Below are positions 26,554-38,190 of a DNA stretch of 64,000 nucleotides, piece by piece (position 1 is the stretch's first letter; each line of letters begins with the position of its first letter). The position numbers and the translations under genes were made by a program. The stretch comes from a virus, in IMG/VR virus record IMGVR_UViG_3300046692_000091, positions 79,261 to 143,260 of that record. The stretch is one strand, 5' to 3'. The notes beneath the pieces are model-generated. The model saw only the letters and a list, made by a program, of their open reading frames with translations, did not search any database and had not been told where the DNA came from.

Positions 26554-28206
26554 TTAAGTCCTTGGTTTTGGATCGCCAGTCATATACCGGAGTACCAGGT
26601 TAACGGTGTGAATGGTTGAACTAAAGGCTAGACCACCGGTAGCATTCATATAAGCAATGCGTGAACGGAAGAAGTTATCCATTTCGATAATAGACTCTTT
26701 ACCATAAACAATGTTCACAGATACAGTGTCACCGTCGAAGTCAGCGCCAAGTGGTGCCAGGATCGAAGGAGATACGGAAGTAGAGTCGTGCCATTGTGCT
26801 ACCTTACCCACTTCCAACATCGGGTATTCGAGAGCAGTAGGCCCATTAGGATCTCGTTGGAAATCTTGACCGAGTGGATAGCGAAGTTCACCAGTCACCG
26901 TAGTCTTCACGTAGATAGACACCGGGATGGAACTGTTGTAGTTCTCTACGGGATATCGAGTTACGAATCCACGCAGTTTGTACCACATATTTAATCCGCT
27001 CAGGTAGATAAGCTCAGCGTATGTAATAGGCCGCGCCCACTTCTGATCGAAACCAGCAGGGATATCGTTGATGTCTCGAATGATCCGATAGTTCTTCTTA
27101 TCATCCAAATATACCAAAGCGAGATAGTGATCAGCAATTTCAATAGCACGGGAACGCTTCTCGATAACTTCAAGTTCGTTCATCACACGTTCTAAGCCCT
27201 GAGGGGTAGACCATGTATCCATGTCATCAACTGTGACGTCAACCCACTCACGTACGAGTGTCTTCTTGTTAACCAGTTCTACCCGGTTAGACATCGTATC
27301 AAAGATATCCCCGATTACCGACATCCGCATGCCGTAGATTGTCTTAGGAGCAGCACCACGACTAGCTTGGTGTAGACCAATCACACAGTCTTTAAACTTA
27401 GGACGGTTAGGTTCACCCAAGTCAGCTGCGTTAGTATCCATCGACGAGATAACGTTACGAGTACCGTTGAACACACGACGGGATGCCCACTTGGCTTGTA
27501 CATAACCAGACTTACCAGAGATCAGTTTCTCATAGTGGTCGTAGATCTCTTGTACCTTAAGTTGCATTGCCACACGCCGCCGATCATACATCGACAGATC
27601 GGCATTAGGGCCGAAGAACTCTGGGATACCGGTAGACTGTTGCAGCAGTACACGATAGATATCATTGATCTCATCGTATTCGATTCGACCATCTGGGTTA
27701 GGCTCTGCATCACGGTAGCCAGCAGGGATAACCAACATGGCATCCATAGTAGACCGGTCACGGTTCTCATTAACCAATTTCAAACGAACCCGACGAATGT
27801 CAGAATCCGTTTCCTTAAACTGTACACGCTTCCAATTGTCGAAGAAGAATGTATAACCTGTTTGCCCATCCAGTTCTGATGCCTTAACAAAGTCTTTAGT
27901 TTCTTCATCGAATACGGCATAAGCACGACCGAGCAAGATTTCTTCATAGAAGCCTTTCAGCTTCAGGATATTGCGATACACAAGAGGATGGATTACAGGG
28001 AGACCCAATTTGATGTAACCGAAGTTACTCTCCCGTTCGTGACTGCCTGGCCGTCCGAAGATAGAAACGGAGAACAAGCCTTCTTCATGGAAGTTGCCCC
28101 CACTGCCCACGAAGATCTCGTGTGAGGTTACTCGGCCTAGTTTGCCGAGCATATTTCTGTCTGGGATTAGCAGAGCAATATTGAAAGGTAATAACGCCTT
28201 TTTCAT
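26554..28206 (-). CDS. Virion RNA polymerase beta'-like N-terminal subunit (phiKZ gp180-like)
   Basis: The 550-aa protein carries LGADFDGDTVSVN near its C-terminus (DFDGD at 489-493). This is the universal active-site loop of beta' whose three Asp residues hold catalytic Mg2+. The chain stops about 60 residues later, so the trigger loop and the rest of beta' must be encoded elsewhere, as in split phiKZ polymerases. ATG 28206 follows AAAGGACC; the longer frame has no site. It is 2 bp upstream of the beta-like gene, giving coordinated synthesis of both subunits. Confidence 0.88.
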   Translation of the reverse strand: MKKALLPFNIALLIPDRNMLGKLGRVTSHEIFVGSGGNFHEEGLFSVSIFGRPGSHERESNFGYIKLGLPVIHPLVYRNILKLKGFYEEILLGRAYAVFDEETKDFVKASELDGQTGYTFFFDNWKRVQFKETDSDIRRVRLKLVNENRDRSTMDAMLVIPAGYRDAEPNPDGRIEYDEINDIYRVLLQQSTGIPEFFGPNADLSMYDRRRVAMQLKVQEIYDHYEKLISGKSGYVQAKWASRRVFNGTRNVISSMDTNAADLGEPNRPKFKDCVIGLHQASRGAAPKTIYGMRMSVIGDIFDTMSNRVELVNKKTLVREWVDVTVDDMDTWSTPQGLERVMNELEVIEKRSRAIEIADHYLALVYLDDKKNYRIIRDINDIPAGFDQKWARPITYAELIYLSGLNMWYKLRGFVTRYPVENYNSSIPVSIYVKTTVTGELRYPLGQDFQRDPNGPTALEYPMLEVGKVAQWHDSTSVSPSILAPLGADFDGDTVSVNIVYGKESIIEMDNFFRSRIAYMNATGGLAFSSTIHTVNLVLRYMTGDPKPRT

Positions 28207-28259
28207 CTTTCGGGTCCTTTTGGGGTTAACGATATGAAGTTCATGTCTGGAGTTTGACC
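28207..28259. promoter_or_regulatory. 53-bp divergent intergenic region
   Basis: It separates the minus-strand polymerase operon from the plus-strand transglycosylase gene and must contain both late promoters. GATATGAAG and TCATGTC are present; a TATG lies at about 28233 on the plus strand. Assignment is tentative. Confidence 0.3.
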
Positions 28260-31200
28260 ATGGCAAGCAATAAAACAAAATTAGCAGAAGCTAGTAATAA
28301 GTCAGCATTTGATTTTGATGATGACTTTGGTAGCTTTGATGATGATCCGATTACGGGTAGCAAGAAGTCACCCGTCCAGCAATTCATGGCTGGTTTTAAA
28401 GATGGCATCATCGATCCAAGTAAAAATAAAAGTCTGTTAAAAGCATTTTTAACAAACGGCGCCCCTAAAGGTTATGATCGCTTATTCGGCATGTATGACC
28501 AAGCGAAGCAATCCGCAGGTTCTTTGAAAGATCACTTGGAGAAAACTAACCCAGGTGATTTGCAGTATCTTTTCAAACGAGCAGAATCTTTCTTGCCGTC
28601 AATGAAAGGGAAGATGTCCGAGACGACGTATGATCGTATCAACACGGCACTATCCAATAAGGCTGAACAGTACAAATATCAAATCGAAGCCAACCAAGAC
28701 CAAGGTCGTTTAGCTATTCGGAAACAGAAGACCGAAGACGAAGCAACGATCAAGCAAGGCTTAGGTGATGACTTACGTAGCGCAGTTGACCAAGGTACGG
28801 TAGTACAACGTAGTTTGTTCAACATGGGTCAAGAAGCCGACCAACGTCGCTGGGACCTCGAACGTATTGAACGTGGCCTACGTGACCAAGTTGATAACAA
28901 ATATCAACAGAACGTAGCACGAGGGCTTGCACAGCTAGTTGACGCCGGTACACGCACTGCGTCGTACATGGAACAAGTTGATTACGACTTTAAACGTAAA
29001 GGCTTGGAATTACAGTTCCGGTCTTATCAAGCGTTGCGTGATATTTCCAAGATGACTGAAGCTTCTCTGCAAATGCAGAACAAAGCTTTCCAAGCATTAG
29101 TACGTAACACCGGTTTGCCTGATCACCTCAAGTCTTCTATGAAAGATCTCGTTGGGATGAACATGCGTCAAGGCATGGCCTCAGCTGGTAGCTCGATGGT
29201 GGGTAAAACCCTATCTGGCTTCTTAGGTAACTATGGCAGCAACGTACAGAACCGCGTTAACCAAAAAGCATCAGGTGCACTGTCGGGTATTGTCCAAGGT
29301 CTACAAGCTGGCGACTCGATGAGCGGTATGTGGGACCAACGTTACAACCTAGCTGGTAACTTAGCAGCCGATGGTGTTCACAGCTTAGCCCGTAATACAG
29401 TTGCTCCAATCTTGGGTCGTATGGCCCGCCCTGCTATGACCCGGTTGTCTAATAAACACGGTAAAGGCAAGCATAACCAAGTCGGCTATATGGCTGACAA
29501 CATGCCTGCTATGATGCAGGAGTTTGTGAACAACTATCAGAATGGACATGGTGCTAAAGGCGTGTTGCAAGACATGTTGCGTCCATTTACTCCGCAGTTT
29601 GGTTTAGATACAGCAACCAAGTCGGGCAGCTATCAAACAATTGGCCAGCACACAGCCTTCAACCAATTGTCTCAGCGTTCCCTGACCGAGATCCTCCCAG
29701 GATTCCAGGCCCGTATCTTACGTGAACTGCGTATGATCCGTAGTGGTAAAGATGATGTCCCTCTGGAAGTCTTTGATATTACCAAAGGTATCTTCACTAC
29801 ATCAAAGAATGCCAAAGAAGCTATCAAGGATCGTATCGTATCGAAAGGTACCACGAAGATGGTATCGGGTCAGATCTCTGAAACCCTGGACCATATCGAC
29901 AAAGATGGTAAGCTGTCTACCGGCGCCCGTAAAGCACTGAGTGAACGTCTGTTGCGCGATGCTTCTTCTAACAAACGTTTCGACCCAATGAAGTACGGTA
30001 CGAAATACGGTTATAAAGAAGGGACCTCTAAGGATACTCTGAAAGAACTGGAAGAATTCTTCAAAGGTCAGTTCGAGCGCGATGAGAAAGGTAAGTTTGC
30101 AGATACTGCAGCTAACCATGAGAAACGTAAAGGTATGTCGGATAAGTTCCTAGACATCCGTAACGTATCCCGTGATCCTGCTCAAGAGATTCACCGGTTA
30201 ATCGAAGCAGGTGATACTGGCCAACTTCGTGAATTGGGTATCGTGACTACCGAGCAAGGCGTTGATCGAATCAACTATCCGATGCTTTGGCAGATGATGT
30301 CTTCCGATGTCAGTATGAAACACGCTGGCGCTGGTGCGAACTATCATGATGCTGCTGGTGATTCAGGCGATAAGAACTTTGTCGGTCCACAGTTCCCAGG
30401 TGCTTTCTCTGCTCGTGCCCAGAATGGTGCGATTAAGTTCATGGAAGGTGGTGGTGCTAAACGCCTTAAAGATGGGGCTAAACGTGCTGGTGCAGGCGCT
30501 AGAGATCTCATGGACCAGTTCAAAGCTGATCCAGGCCAGTTCATGCGTGACCAGTACAACCAGGGTACTACAGCAGTTAAAGGACGTGTAGAAAATCTCC
30601 GTTCGTCAGCTACTGCTGCCATGGATGCCGGGAAGGCAGGTGGTCTACCGGCTATCATGGAACACTTCTCTGCTCAAGAGAAACTGGACTTTGCTAAAGC
30701 CTTGCTGAACAACGTGATTGATAAAGAGCCTCCAGCAATGAAGGAAGCTCGGTTGCAAATGGCTCAGGCTATTATCAACTCGATCTCATCCGGTAAAGAA
30801 GCTGGTCAAAAGATGCTTGCATCTGAGACAGGACAGAAAGCTATTGCCGCTGGTAATAATGTCTTAGCTATCGGCAACGATAAGATGACCCAGATCAAGC
30901 AGTCTGAGGCCATGGGTGTTGTCGATCTTAAACTTGAGGGTGCTAACGATACGCTTATTAAAGCTATCGACATCATGCAAGGCAAGTTGATCGACGTTAA
31001 CACTGGTAAGATTATTCAGAAAGCTTCTGACATTACCGGCGAAGTTCGTAACCACCTGAACCAACAAGTAGCATCAGCTGAAGAAGTAGCTCGTGGATTG
31101 TTTGATAACCGCGGCCAACTGATGGCGCAAGCTAAGTCTAAACTCGATGCAGTGCAGAAGGTTATTGCTGCCCATGCACAGAAAGGCGTAGACACAGCTA

Positions 31201-34200
31201 AAGCTAAGATGGATGACATGAAAGACTGGTGCTTGGAAGGATCAGATAAAGTCATCATCAAAGCACGTGATCTAATTGAAGGTAATATCATCGACGAAGA
31301 AACTGGGCAACCTATCTACTCGTTGGATGATATTAAAGGTAATATTACTGACCAATACGGTTTGTTGATCGCTACTGCTCAAGAACTGGGTCGTGGTCTG
31401 CGCTCTACCGATAATGCCAAATTCGATATGGCTAGCGTTAAGTCGAAAGCTTCTAAGATGGCCTCTCAGCTCTGGCGTGGGAATACCACACAGAACATCT
31501 TTGCTGGTATGAAGATGGCGGGCAAGATTGCATTCATGTTGGCGCGTAATACAGCTGCTCGAATCATGGGTGACCGTGATGCTTATCTTCCAGGTAAGAC
31601 TAAGCCGGTCCTTACAGTTGAGAAACTGAAAGAAGGCCAGTACCTAGACAAAGACCAAAAGGTTATCAAGTCCTTTAGCGATATCAATGGTCCTGTGTTT
31701 GATGCGGAAACTGGTGAACCTATCCTAGATAAAGACGAATTGAAAGATCTCGTTGAGTCGACAGGTAAGAAGCACAAGATCGCTAAGAACCGTGGATTGA
31801 TGCGACGTGCTTTTAAAGCTACGGTCGGTAAAGCGGCTAAGGGTTACTGGAACCTTACGAAGAAGTACTACGGTGCTTTGGGTCGTGAGATTGGTAACGA
31901 TGCACATGCCTTGGCTAAGACTGTCCTCGCCCCAATTGGTTCTTTCTCTAAACGCCAACTTGCTAATCTCTCTACTACTGACCAAGTGTTGGTACAGATT
32001 CGTGATGCTATCCGTGAAACCGTACCGAAGAAAAATCGGAAGGGTAGCTGGATGGATAAGAACGAACAGAAGACAGCTGACGAGAAGAAGAGTGATGCTA
32101 AGGAAGAAGGCGAACGTAAGGAATCCAAAAGCCTCTTCAGCAAAATGTCTACGGCCTTAGGTGGCCTATGGGACAAGATGCGCGGTAAGAAGGAAGAGCC
32201 AGAGGAAGAAGAAAGCAGTTTGCTGGATGACGCATCTAGTGCAGTAAGCACAGCTACTGATGCTAAAGACTTAGCCAAAGGTGCAGGTGGCAGACTGAAG
32301 CGTTGGGGTAAGAAAATCGGTGGTGGCCGTATCGGTAAGATGGGCGCACGTATTGCTGGATCTCGTGCTGGGCAGATCGGTGGGCAAATGTTGGGTCGTG
32401 TCGCTGCGACAGCTGGTGGCCAATTGGTACGTAGTGGTTTGATGATGGCGGGTTCTGCATTAGCTACCTTGGTATCTGCCCCCGTATTGATCGGTGTTGC
32501 TGCCGTAGCTGCTGTTGGTATTGCGGGTTACTTTACTTACAAGTATTTCGCTGGTGTTAAAGGCGAGTTCATGTCAGTTCGTATGCTGCAGTACGGTATC
32601 ACTTCTACTCGTCAACGTCACAAGATCCTAGAGCTTGAGAAACTCTTCGAGAAGTCTGCTGTACGTGGTGCTGAACCTAAACTCAACGTTCGCGGTGATG
32701 ATGGTAAAGAGATCATGAACATCATGGGCTTTGGAGCGGAGGATGAAGCTGCTATCCATCGGTTTGCACGCTGGGTTGACCTGCGTATGAAACCAGTATT
32801 CATTACCTGGATGAAGGCGATGAACACCATCGGTAAGATGGAAGTTCCATTGAGCGACATCGAAGACAAAGTTGACGATAAACTTAAAGGTACTCTGGTT
32901 AAAGAGATTACCCTACCTTACGGTGAAGGTTCTCCATTCGCAATGCGTGATAACCCATTTGGGGATGATGAAGCTCTGGATGATACTACGGCTGAAACTC
33001 AGGAGCGGATTAAAACACTTTCCGAGAAGTACAAAGTCGATGGTACTAAAGACGCCGAAAAAGACAAGCTCCCAGGTGAGAAACCTAAAGCCACTGCAGA
33101 AGCCTCTAACAATAAAGAAGGTGCAGCTCTAGTTGGCGCTACAGCAGCCGCTGCCGCTAAGACAGCAGTTGATGAGGCTAAGGCTATCGGTAAAGCTTCT
33201 AATGAAGGTAAAGCCGAAGCTGCTAAATCTGTGTCTCAACGTGTCAATGAGATGGCTAAAGTAGCTGGTGTTGGTGCAGCTGCTGGTGGCGCAATGTTGT
33301 TGGTTGGCCCTGTACCTATCGCTGGTTCTGAACTTGCAGCCTTGGATTCTATTCGTGCCCGTGCCTACGGTATGGAAACATTGAACAAGAATCAGATGGA
33401 GGCCTTGATCGCAATGGAAACCCGTGTAGACCTTCAGTCTAAAACGGACCAATCTGGTCAAGTCAAATTCAATGGAGACATGGAGAAGTTCGTTACTGGT
33501 GCTGGTGGCCTGTTCGGTATGAACACCGCCGACCATGGTCCTGATCGAGTTAAGTTTGTTCACTGGTTCATGGATCGTTTCTTACCAGTCTGCGAAACCT
33601 TCTTGACCCGTGCTCGTACTGTCTATAAAGGCAAGCCTGCTAATGCGGCCACTGGTATTAAACTAGGTGATCAAGTTAGTGTAGCTAATGCGATCATGGG
33701 TGCAGTAAGTCCTAATGGTACCGGTGTTTGGTCTAGCCCTTCTATCTTCGAGGTGAAAGGTAAACTAGAAGACCTGAAAGGGTTGGCTGATATCGACATG
33801 GCTTATCTCCAGAAGCAAGCTGATGCAGTGATGGCATCTCCGACTCAATCGGCGGGTGCACAAGCTCAAGGTGCACAAGAGGCAGCTGGCGGTAAATCTT
33901 TCCTTGGTAGTATCGGTGATAAGATCGGGAGCGCTTTCCAAGGTGCTAAGGATGCTGTAAGTGGCGCTGTTGTTGGTGCAGGTAAAGCTTTGGGTGGTGC
34001 AGTCTCCACGCTCCGCGATTGGAAACAATCTGCTGCTCGTGAAATCTCAGCTGTAGCAGTTAATGCTTACGGTGCGGCATCTGAAGCTGTGACTGGTCAG
34101 TCGTATGGCTACGTGTCTGGTGGTAATGGTGGCTCATGGGAACAAGTTCCAATGCCTACATCGAAAGATGCTAAGGGTGCTCGGAAATCCATGGAAGTTG

Positions 34201-35264
34201 TTGCTGCAATGACAGGTGTGCCGGTTGAGTACCTGATGATCTTCTGTGCAATGGAGTCTAACTTCGATTGGACAGCTAAAGCTGGTGCTGGTGGTTCTGC
34301 TACCGGTTGGTTCCAGTTCATCAACTCGACTTGGGATTGGATGGTTTCACTGAACGGTGCCAAGTATGGCTTCCCTCCAGATATGGGTCGTCGTCTACGC
34401 CTCGATCCACGGATGAACGCACTGATGGGTGCCGAGTACATGAAGTACTCGATGGGTGTGATTAAGAAGGGTACAGGTAAAGATCCTTCCGATATCGATT
34501 TGTATATCGCACACTTCATGGGTCCTGGTACCGCTGTTAAGTGGATCAACATGGATAAGACCACGATTGGTTCTTCAGCTTTCCCTAAAGAAGCTGCGGC
34601 CAACCCATCCGTCTTTAAAGACAGTGGTGGTCGTCCACGTACATTGGCTCAGATCGAGAAATCGTTTGATGACCGAATGGCTAAGTTCCGTGCTATTGCA
34701 ACTGCCGGTACTGCCGGTGGGGCAGCTGTTCCTCTGAAGGTAGAGGATGTTGAGAAACAAGCAGCTGAGGCAAAAGCTAAGGAAGTAGAAGCAGCCGCTA
34801 AGAAGGATGAGAAGTTCATTCCTGGTGTATCTGCAATGCCTGGTGGTCCTTCAGCTACTGGTTCTACTCCAACCAATACTGGAACGGGTGGTCCAACCGC
34901 TCCTGCTGCTGCCAGCGCTGCAACTCAAGCTCCGGCTGGTGCATCTACTGTACCAGTTGGTGTGATGGCACCTGCGGCAGCTCCGACCACTGAGGCGGCT
35001 CCTGCCGAAGTCAATCCTGGTGCCCAAGCCGCGCAAGCTGCTTCACTAGCGAAAGACCAACAGCGTGCGCAACAAGTTCAACAGTCGACTCAAAACGACA
35101 CAGCTATCATGAGTGTTCAACAACAACAACTTACCACTCAGAAAGAAATGTTGGAGGTTCTAAAGCAACTCGCTTCGAACCAAGGTGCTGGTGCCCAGGG
35201 CAATAATATGCCCAAGCAACAGACCCGTGCCGCTAATAAAGCTCCATGGCCTGTGAATGTCTAA
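28260..35264 (+). CDS. Giant tail protein with lytic transglycosylase domain (phiKZ gp181-like)
   Basis: This 2334-aa protein starts with ATG 28260 after TGGAG. It has a long helical Gln/Lys/Ala-rich N-terminal half. A Gly/Ala-rich hydrophobic segment lies near residues 1390-1430 and another near 1665-1690. A goose-type/SLT lytic transglycosylase domain spans about residues 1975-2120. The domain shows CAMESNFDW with catalytic E1999, then [10 protein letters not shown] and [13 protein letters not shown]. The last 200 residues are Ala/Pro/Thr and Gln rich. In phiKZ the counterpart is a tail-borne peptidoglycan hydrolase. It cuts the wall at infection; the hydrophobic segments could insert into the membrane like tape-measure proteins. 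Confidence 0.88.
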   Translation: MASNKTKLAEASNKSAFDFDDDFGSFDDDPITGSKKSPVQQFMAGFKDGIIDPSKNKSLLKAFLTNGAPKGYDRLFGMYDQAKQSAGSLKDHLEKTNPGDLQYLFKRAESFLPSMKGKMSETTYDRINTALSNKAEQYKYQIEANQDQGRLAIRKQKTEDEATIKQGLGDDLRSAVDQGTVVQRSLFNMGQEADQRRWDLERIERGLRDQVDNKYQQNVARGLAQLVDAGTRTASYMEQVDYDFKRKGLELQFRSYQALRDISKMTEASLQMQNKAFQALVRNTGLPDHLKSSMKDLVGMNMRQGMASAGSSMVGKTLSGFLGNYGSNVQNRVNQKASGALSGIVQGLQAGDSMSGMWDQRYNLAGNLAADGVHSLARNTVAPILGRMARPAMTRLSNKHGKGKHNQVGYMADNMPAMMQEFVNNYQNGHGAKGVLQDMLRPFTPQFGLDTATKSGSYQTIGQHTAFNQLSQRSLTEILPGFQARILRELRMIRSGKDDVPLEVFDITKGIFTTSKNAKEAIKDRIVSKGTTKMVSGQISETLDHIDKDGKLSTGARKALSERLLRDASSNKRFDPMKYGTKYGYKEGTSKDTLKELEEFFKGQFERDEKGKFADTAANHEKRKGMSDKFLDIRNVSRDPAQEIHRLIEAGDTGQLRELGIVTTEQGVDRINYPMLWQMMSSDVSMKHAGAGANYHDAAGDSGDKNFVGPQFPGAFSARAQNGAIKFMEGGGAKRLKDGAKRAGAGARDLMDQFKADPGQFMRDQYNQGTTAVKGRVENLRSSATAAMDAGKAGGLPAIMEHFSAQEKLDFAKALLNNVIDKEPPAMKEARLQMAQAIINSISSGKEAGQKMLASETGQKAIAAGNNVLAIGNDKMTQIKQSEAMGVVDLKLEGANDTLIKAIDIMQGKLIDVNTGKIIQKASDITGEVRNHLNQQVASAEEVARGLFDNRGQLMAQAKSKLDAVQKVIAAHAQKGVDTAKAKMDDMKDWCLEGSDKVIIKARDLIEGNIIDEETGQPIYSLDDIKGNITDQYGLLIATAQELGRGLRSTDNAKFDMASVKSKASKMASQLWRGNTTQNIFAGMKMAGKIAFMLARNTAARIMGDRDAYLPGKTKPVLTVEKLKEGQYLDKDQKVIKSFSDINGPVFDAETGEPILDKDELKDLVESTGKKHKIAKNRGLMRRAFKATVGKAAKGYWNLTKKYYGALGREIGNDAHALAKTVLAPIGSFSKRQLANLSTTDQVLVQIRDAIRETVPKKNRKGSWMDKNEQKTADEKKSDAKEEGERKESKSLFSKMSTALGGLWDKMRGKKEEPEEEESSLLDDASSAVSTATDAKDLAKGAGGRLKRWGKKIGGGRIGKMGARIAGSRAGQIGGQMLGRVAATAGGQLVRSGLMMAGSALATLVSAPVLIGVAAVAAVGIAGYFTYKYFAGVKGEFMSVRMLQYGITSTRQRHKILELEKLFEKSAVRGAEPKLNVRGDDGKEIMNIMGFGAEDEAAIHRFARWVDLRMKPVFITWMKAMNTIGKMEVPLSDIEDKVDDKLKGTLVKEITLPYGEGSPFAMRDNPFGDDEALDDTTAETQERIKTLSEKYKVDGTKDAEKDKLPGEKPKATAEASNNKEGAALVGATAAAAAKTAVDEAKAIGKASNEGKAEAAKSVSQRVNEMAKVAGVGAAAGGAMLLVGPVPIAGSELAALDSIRARAYGMETLNKNQMEALIAMETRVDLQSKTDQSGQVKFNGDMEKFVTGAGGLFGMNTADHGPDRVKFVHWFMDRFLPVCETFLTRARTVYKGKPANAATGIKLGDQVSVANAIMGAVSPNGTGVWSSPSIFEVKGKLEDLKGLADIDMAYLQKQADAVMASPTQSAGAQAQGAQEAAGGKSFLGSIGDKIGSAFQGAKDAVSGAVVGAGKALGGAVSTLRDWKQSAAREISAVAVNAYGAASEAVTGQSYGYVSGGNGGSWEQVPMPTSKDAKGARKSMEVVAAMTGVPVEYLMIFCAMESNFDWTAKAGAGGSATGWFQFINSTWDWMVSLNGAKYGFPPDMGRRLRLDPRMNALMGAEYMKYSMGVIKKGTGKDPSDIDLYIAHFMGPGTAVKWINMDKTTIGSSAFPKEAAANPSVFKDSGGRPRTLAQIEKSFDDRMAKFRAIATAGTAGGAAVPLKVEDVEKQAAEAKAKEVEAAAKKDEKFIPGVSAMPGGPSATGSTPTNTGTGGPTAPAAASAATQAPAGASTVPVGVMAPAAAPTTEAAPAEVNPGAQAAQAASLAKDQQRAQQVQQSTQNDTAIMSVQQQQLTTQKEMLEVLKQLASNQGAGAQGNNMPKQQTRAANKAPWPVNV

Positions 35265-35271
35265 AACTAGG

Positions 35272-35289
35272 GCTCACCTTCGGGTGGGC
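35272..35289 (+). terminator. UUCG-loop terminator
   Basis: GCTCACC-TTCG-GGTGGGC followed by TTTATTTTG (no TATG). It lies 8 bp after the transglycosylase stop. Confidence 0.75.
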
Positions 35290-35313
35290 TTTATTTTGTC
35301 TAAAGGTCCCAAT

Positions 35314-37293
35314 ATGGCAACTCCAACAGTTGATACACCAGTATGGCTACGTCAAGCATTTCTATTACCCACGTCACAAAACCAAGTGTCGTATGGTTCT
35401 GAAACACGTCGTCGTTTTGCGAACTCCGCAGCCTTCAAATTTACAAACACGACACCCGGTGGTAACTTCACCATCAACAACTTACCACAGTATACCCGTC
35501 ATGCCGATATTCGTCAGCCTGGCCGCGGTCGCCAAGCTAAGAATAAACGTCTTGGTATGGGCCGCTACTATTCAGAAGCACATGATGACTTGGCACAGAA
35601 ATTGCACATGTCGTTTGGTGTTCCACGATTCTCTAGTTGGGCATCGTTCTTTACAAACTTCTACGATCGATCTGCTGCTAGTTTTGCCAACTCAGGTAAG
35701 ACTACAGACATGTGGTATCAACTCGGTAACACATTAGCATTCGTTGTATCGTTACCAGTTCAGCCATTCATCATCGGGATTACAGCTGTATCTAAAGTTC
35801 TATCGTTCTTGTCGAAGTCGTCCCCATCTAAATGGTTCTACTTCAAACCAACCATGCACGCTTATTGGTCTGCTGTTAACACATTAGCAAACGAATTTGC
35901 TATTAACATGGGCTTGCAACCTCGCCTATATACTGACCCTGATACACAGGGCCAAATGGCTGATCCGGGTCAGACCATCACTGTTAAGGACATGGAACAT
36001 TTCTCTACAATGATGCCTGGGTTGTTCTCCCCGAAAGGCGGAGTGGATGTAATGTCATTAGCTGGTCGGGCTCAACGTAAGGCAGATGAATCCAAGAAAG
36101 CCTGGGAAGCAATGGCTGAGAAAGCCAGGAACATTGAAGATCTTAAAGCTGGTCTAGCTGCACAGATGGGTAAGTACCAACGTGACCCAAATAAAGATGT
36201 CTCCACTCGCGAATACTTCATGGAATATCTGAAGAACGATCCAGTGGGTGACTCGGCTATTATTGACGCTGAGAAATTTACAGAGTGGGGGGATCTGTCT
36301 AAAGTAATGTCCTTTATTACGGGGGCACAACGAGACGGTATGCAGTTCGTAACTCTGCGTGCAGACTTTAATGGTGAACAATCTGAATCCTTTACATCGT
36401 CTACTGCATCGGTTGGTATTGCACAGACAATGAACACTAAGGTAACAGAAGGTCGTACTGCACAATTCAACTTCATGGATGGTAACATTACTGAATTGAC
36501 TGGTGCTGCATTCGGTGCTATTAAGCAAGTTGTTAACGGTGCACTAGACATGGTTAACTTGTCTGGTCTAGCAACCCTAGCCGGTTCTGCTTTCGTTGAC
36601 GTACCAGAGTACTGGGAATCTTCAGTAGCATCTCTACCAACAGCCTCTTACACGATTCCTTTGGTATGTGCACACGGTAACAAGATGTCTCGATTCTTGA
36701 ACATCTATCTACCATTAGCTATGATCCTACCAATGGCCTTACCACGTTCTGCTGGTCGTGCTGCTTATACCTCACCATTCATTTGTCAGTTATTCCACCA
36801 AGGTCGTAACCAGAAGCAACTAGCGATTGTCGATTCGTTGACTATTCGCCGTGGTACTGGCCACGTAGGTTGGAACGCTGATAACGAGATGTTGAACTGT
36901 GAAGTACAGATCTCTGTGAAAGACTTATCTAAGATCATGCACATTCCACTGAAGGCAGGTTTTGCTTCTGCTAGTTGGTTGGGTACAGCTGCACGTGGTG
37001 CTGCTGCAACAGCTGCTGAGTTAGTGGGTGAGAAAACTCTGGATACAACAATTGCATTGACTAACGGTGCTGTGTGGGATGAACAGTCATTGTTCAACGA
37101 CTATACTGCTACGCTGACATCGCAGGCTTGGTCTGACTTCTATTACGCTGGGAAACGTTTGAACCTGAACATTGCTAAACAAGTCCAAGCATTCCAATCA
37201 TGGCGTAGTCTGTCTAACTTCCAGGCATGGGTATTAGACGGTGACATCGCTCGTACAGCTGCTGCCTTCGCACAATCGACTTCCAGATTCTAG
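35314..37293 (+). CDS. Virion structural protein (phiKZ gp182 position, 659 aa)
   Basis: ATG 35314 follows AAAGGTCC; the frame extends 19 codons upstream through the terminator and is not used. The protein has hydrophobic stretches near residues 140-175 ([26 protein letters not shown]) and 480-500 ([13 protein letters not shown]). A Trp/Ala-rich C-terminal part follows. It sits after the gp181-like gene, as in phiKZ. A virion role, possibly tail-associated, is inferred from synteny. Confidence 0.55.
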   Translation: MATPTVDTPVWLRQAFLLPTSQNQVSYGSETRRRFANSAAFKFTNTTPGGNFTINNLPQYTRHADIRQPGRGRQAKNKRLGMGRYYSEAHDDLAQKLHMSFGVPRFSSWASFFTNFYDRSAASFANSGKTTDMWYQLGNTLAFVVSLPVQPFIIGITAVSKVLSFLSKSSPSKWFYFKPTMHAYWSAVNTLANEFAINMGLQPRLYTDPDTQGQMADPGQTITVKDMEHFSTMMPGLFSPKGGVDVMSLAGRAQRKADESKKAWEAMAEKARNIEDLKAGLAAQMGKYQRDPNKDVSTREYFMEYLKNDPVGDSAIIDAEKFTEWGDLSKVMSFITGAQRDGMQFVTLRADFNGEQSESFTSSTASVGIAQTMNTKVTEGRTAQFNFMDGNITELTGAAFGAIKQVVNGALDMVNLSGLATLAGSAFVDVPEYWESSVASLPTASYTIPLVCAHGNKMSRFLNIYLPLAMILPMALPRSAGRAAYTSPFICQLFHQGRNQKQLAIVDSLTIRRGTGHVGWNADNEMLNCEVQISVKDLSKIMHIPLKAGFASASWLGTAARGAAATAAELVGEKTLDTTIALTNGAVWDEQSLFNDYTATLTSQAWSDFYYAGKRLNLNIAKQVQAFQSWRSLSNFQAWVLDGDIARTAAAFAQSTSRF

Positions 37294-37300
37294 TGAAGAA

Positions 37301-37329
37301 ATACTCCAGGGTGTGATCTAATGTAGACA
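37301..37329 (+). promoter_or_regulatory. Repeated intergenic element, copy 2 (putative promoter)
   Basis: ATACTC, 8 bases, then GATCTAATGTAGACA; identical layout to 9682-9710. It lies 38 bp before the start at 37368. Confidence 0.5.
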
Positions 37330-37367
37330 CTTCCGTGTCATTTCGAAAATACAACTGGAGATTCACC

Positions 37368-37769
37368 ATGAGCATCATTCAAAAAATCGGCTTTGCACTG
37401 ATCGGCGCTACCACCCTGGCAGAAATCAAGAAAGATGTAGTTGAACTGACTACCCGTACTGTCCTTGTTACCGAAGGCCTGAAATCTTTCTGGGAGCGCA
37501 CTACCAGTTCCCAACGTGAAGACTTCATTGCTACTGAACTGTTCAATGCTGGTCGTATCCGTCAAGTCCAAGCTGCTCTCTTGGTGCAGCTAGTCGGCGG
37601 CGAAGGTCCAGCTTTTACCATCACCGATGCTGCACGCAAAGCTGAAGAAACCGGTGAAGGCTTCATGAAGAAGAAAGCAGCTGTTCTGAAAGTCGTCAAA
37701 GAACTCGGTCTGAGCAAGTCGGCTAGCCAGCTGGCAATCGAATTGGCTGTCCAGTTGAGCAAAGACTAA
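37368..37769 (+). CDS. Helical protein of unknown function (133 aa)
   Basis: ATG 37368 follows CTGGAG; a frame extension to 37335 crosses the putative promoter element and is not used. The protein is basic, alanine-rich and probably all-helical. Codon use is smooth and GC-rich, as in highly expressed genes of this phage. It is a single-gene unit between the repeated 29-nt element and a UUCG terminator, which may indicate a separate expression class. The role is unknown. Confidence 0.5.
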   Translation: MSIIQKIGFALIGATTLAEIKKDVVELTTRTVLVTEGLKSFWERTTSSQREDFIATELFNAGRIRQVQAALLVQLVGGEGPAFTITDAARKAEETGEGFMKKKAAVLKVVKELGLSKSASQLAIELAVQLSKD

Positions 37770-37776
37770 ACATAGT

Positions 37777-37796
37777 GGCTATCCTTCGGGATAGCC
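37777..37796 (+). terminator. UUCG-loop terminator
   Basis: GGCTATCC-TTCG-GGATAGCC flanked by CATAGT and TTTATG. Confidence 0.85.
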
Positions 37797-37821
37797 TTTA
37801 TGATGTGATAAGGAGAATTAC

Positions 37822-38100
37822 ATGAAACGATCAATGTCACGATGGCTTAGTTCTAATGAGCAAGTTCATTATGTAGAAGAAGAAATACAGGAACTGGTAG
37901 ATAAGCCACTAGATCCTCAAGCAGCCCGGATTCATATAGACGATGCACCAATAGCTAAAGGTGGAATGCGTACATTAATCTCTACCGCTGATCTCCCTAA
38001 GAATCCTAAAGAGGGCGAAGGATATCAAGTACGGGATGCTTACTGGACATGGACGAATGGCCGGTGGATGACACTGCAGGGATTGTATGGACATCAATGA
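37822..38100 (+). CDS. Protein of unknown function (92 aa)
   Basis: It starts at 37822 after AAGGAG. The second half (GEGYQVRDAYWTWTNGRWMTLQG) resembles the short Trp-rich 'description' modules seen in phage fibre and coat-associated proteins. Its TATG-linked terminator upstream and lack of an early promoter suggest late expression. It may be a small virion accessory; evidence is weak. Confidence 0.45.
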   Translation: MKRSMSRWLSSNEQVHYVEEEIQELVDKPLDPQAARIHIDDAPIAKGGMRTLISTADLPKNPKEGEGYQVRDAYWTWTNGRWMTLQGLYGHQ

Positions 38101-38116
38101 TTCCCTTCGGGGAATC
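38099..38116 (+). terminator. UUCG-loop terminator overlapping the stop codon
   Basis: GATTCCC-TTCG-GGGAATC, then TTTTATG. Its first two bases are part of the TGA stop. Confidence 0.8.
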
Positions 38117-38135
38117 TTTTATGCCGTCACTCCAA

Positions 38136-38164
38136 AATATTTCAAATCTATATTACTACATTGA
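38136..38164 (+). promoter_or_regulatory. phiKZ-type early promoter
   Basis: TTTCAAATCTATATTACTAC with core TATATTAC at 38149-38156; it serves the genes from 38191. Confidence 0.8.
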
Positions 38165-38190
38165 ATCTATCCAGCCAAAAAGAGTTTGTT

